From Bacillus testis (GTDB taxonomy: Bacteria; Bacillota; Bacilli; Bacillales; DSM-1321), in the NCBI RefSeq assembly GCF_001243895.1, contig NZ_LN851186.1, forward strand, positions 2,381,300 to 2,445,299: 64,000 nucleotides of DNA, read 5' to 3'. This document shows positions 62,791-64,000 of this stretch, in pieces. The number at the start of each line of letters is the position of its first letter. The first letter of the stretch is position 1. The notes below the pieces were generated by a model, which did no database searches, was not told the origin of the DNA, and worked only from the letters and a program-made list of their open reading frames with translations. A program made the position numbers and the translations under genes.

Positions 62791-63894
62791 TCAGGCAATA
62801 TATACGCCATAATTTGTATAACGTTCAAGGCATGCTTCCGCTGCTTTGCGATCTTCTTCACATTGAAACGAAATAACGAGCACACCGTATAGTTCTTCTC
62901 TTGTCTCTAATATTCGGATATTAGTGATGGAAATTTTTTCTTTCGCTAAGTAGCCTGTTATTTCGGAAATGACCCCCGAATAATCCGGTACATCCACATA
63001 CAAATCAAAAAAGGCTGGAATAGCGCCTTGGGACCGTACCGGCAGGTCGTCTCTGAACTCTTTGGCCTCTTGGAAAAAAGCATAAATCCGCTCACTGTCA
63101 TTATCCAGCAAAAACGCCTGAACCGCCTTCATCTCGACCATCCATTCCTCTAAAAGGCCGAGAAGAATATCGCGGTTGTGCAGAAGAATGTCCCGCCACA
63201 TTGCCGGACTGCTTGACGCAATTCTCGTGATATCACGGAAGCCGCCAGCAGCCAACCGGGTGATCAATTCATTTTCCAATGTTCCCTTTTTCGCCTGATG
63301 GACGAGACTAGCAGCAATGATATGGGGAAAGTGCGAGATGATGCCCGTTAATTGATCATGCATGCCGGGAGAAACGACCAGGAATTTGGCCTTTGTCCCC
63401 CGAAGCCATGCCTTGAGTTCGGCCGTCTTCTTTTCTTCCACGCCGGTTCCGGGTGTCAGTAGATAAAAAGCGTTCTCAAAAAGATGGGCTTTGGCTGCAG
63501 CCGGCCCGGTCTTATGGGAGCCCGCCATTGGATGCCCACCGATAAAAGTGGCTCCAGTCCCGTCAAGGACAGCAGCCGTTTCTGTTATTTTCACTTTTGT
63601 ACTTCCGACATCGCTTATAATGCACCGTTCTTTCAAATCATAGGCAGACAACTCTTTTAGGATGGCCTCCGTTTGCTTGACTGGAGTGCCTATTATGATT
63701 AAGTCAGCTCTTTCCGCCCCTTCCTTCATATTCGAGGAAATATGGTCGATAATACCAAGGGCTTTGGCCAGCTGCAAATGGTTTTGGTTGATATCAAAAC
63801 CACTGACTGTCGCATCGCGATGCGTATTTTTTATCGCCAAAGCAACCGAACTGCCGATCAGTCCCAGCCCGATGACAAAGACTTCTCCTCTCAA
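62791..63894 (-). CDS. tyrA: Prephenate dehydrogenase TyrA with ACT domain, 367 aa
   Basis: Makes 4-hydroxyphenylpyruvate for tyrosine. NAD site [17 protein letters not shown] (residues 7-23), [13 protein letters not shown] near 98, catalytic His in the same stretch and [15 protein letters not shown] near 182. A C-terminal ACT domain (about 295-365) likely senses tyrosine. Start is TTG with GGAGAG seven bases upstream; no ATG or GTG fits better. Confidence 0.95.
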   Translation of the reverse strand: MRGEVFVIGLGLIGSSVALAIKNTHRDATVSGFDINQNHLQLAKALGIIDHISSNMKEGAERADLIIIGTPVKQTEAILKELSAYDLKERCIISDVGSTKVKITETAAVLDGTGATFIGGHPMAGSHKTGPAAAKAHLFENAFYLLTPGTGVEEKKTAELKAWLRGTKAKFLVVSPGMHDQLTGIISHFPHIIAASLVHQAKKGTLENELITRLAAGGFRDITRIASSSPAMWRDILLHNRDILLGLLEEWMVEMKAVQAFLLDNDSERIYAFFQEAKEFRDDLPVRSQGAIPAFFDLYVDVPDYSGVISEITGYLAKEKISITNIRILETREELYGVLVISFQCEEDRKAAEACLERYTNYGVYIA

Positions 63895-63912
63895 TGAAGA
63901 TCTCTCCTTTGC

Positions 63913-64000
63913 TATTAGGCTAATTTGCCCGTTCTTTGTGTTTCAAGGAAGCCCTGCAACTGCTCCAAGAATCCTTCGTTTTCCTCAGCACTGCCAACCG
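63913..64000 (-). CDS. hisC: C-terminal end of histidinol-phosphate aminotransferase HisC (cut by window)
   Basis: The last 28 codons run off the window end. They read VGSAEENEGFLEQLQGFLET and end RTGKLA, matching the conserved VT(V)GT-x-EEN-x-x-F-x-x-L tail of HisC-type PLP aminotransferases. The stop lies 18 bases before tyrA. hisC-tyrA-aroA is the normal Bacillus order. Confidence 0.85.

Overview
The window looks like a chromosome segment from a Bacillaceae member (a Bacillus relative, not B. subtilis itself). The evidence is the gene order and the proteins. Read from high to low coordinates it follows the conserved Bacillus block hisC-tyrA-aroA-ypiA-ypiB-ypiF-qcrABC-ypjA-ypjB ... ypjC-ypjD-dapB-mgsA-bshB1-bshA-cca-birA-panBCD-dinG-ypmA-ypmB-aspB-asnS-dnaD-nth-ypoC-ponA-recU-yppC-sspM-yppD-yppE-yppG ... 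ypsA-gpsB-rnpB-ypsC-ypvA-ypwA ... pbuX-xpt ... dynA. Spore genes (sspM, cotD, ypjB, yppG), bacillithiol synthesis genes and B-type RNase P RNA fit an endospore-forming Firmicute. Most genes are on the minus strand.

Layout. 1-9 kb: truncated dynA, then an accessory-looking stretch. It holds three very small genes, one of them behind a strong double Fur box, a GDSL esterase, a cold-shock gene with a long leader, an acetyltransferase/nucleotidyltransferase pair bracketed by a 16-bp inverted repeat, and the guanine-riboswitch-controlled xpt-pbuX operon. 9.5-12 kb: a ba3-type cytochrome oxidase operon on the plus strand. 12-20.5 kb: DMT transporter, M32 carboxypeptidase, GrpB-like protein, helicase YpvA, rRNA methylase-like YpsC, RNase P RNA, gpsB and ypsA. 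20.4-28.8 kb: spore and cell-wall genes (cotD, hsp20, yppG/E/D, sspM, yppC) and the recU-ponA pair. 28.9-34.5 kb: nth-dnaD group, asnS and the ypmA-ypmB-aspB operon. 34.7-40 kb: dinG and the panBCD pantothenate operon, led by a pan RNA motif with a terminator/antiterminator switch.

40.1-41.9 kb is a break in the conserved order: three tandem ~150-bp hairpin repeats and an AT-rich orphan membrane-protein gene sit between panB and birA. 41.9-47.7 kb: a long overlapping operon (ypjD, dapB, mgsA, bshB1, bshA, cca, birA) joining lysine/peptidoglycan precursors, methylglyoxal synthesis, bacillithiol and tRNA maturation. 48-51.3 kb: YitT-type membrane protein, zinc metallopeptidase, ypjB and ypjA. 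51.4-55.4 kb: an inserted two-component system plus FtsX-type ABC transporter. 55.6-57.6 kb: the bc complex (qcrABC). 57.8-64 kb: ypiF, ypiB, ypiA, an unrecognised 285-aa protein, aroA, tyrA and the end of hisC.

The most interesting non-routine signals are: (1) a monocistronic 33-aa membrane protein under a promoter buried in two Fur boxes; (2) tandem repeats whose hairpin arms change in compensating ways from copy to copy, next to an orphan membrane gene; (3) the pan leader switch; (4) a small two-gene cassette with inverted-repeat ends; (5) a dispersed intergenic element recurring at least eight times. None of these could be checked against databases here.
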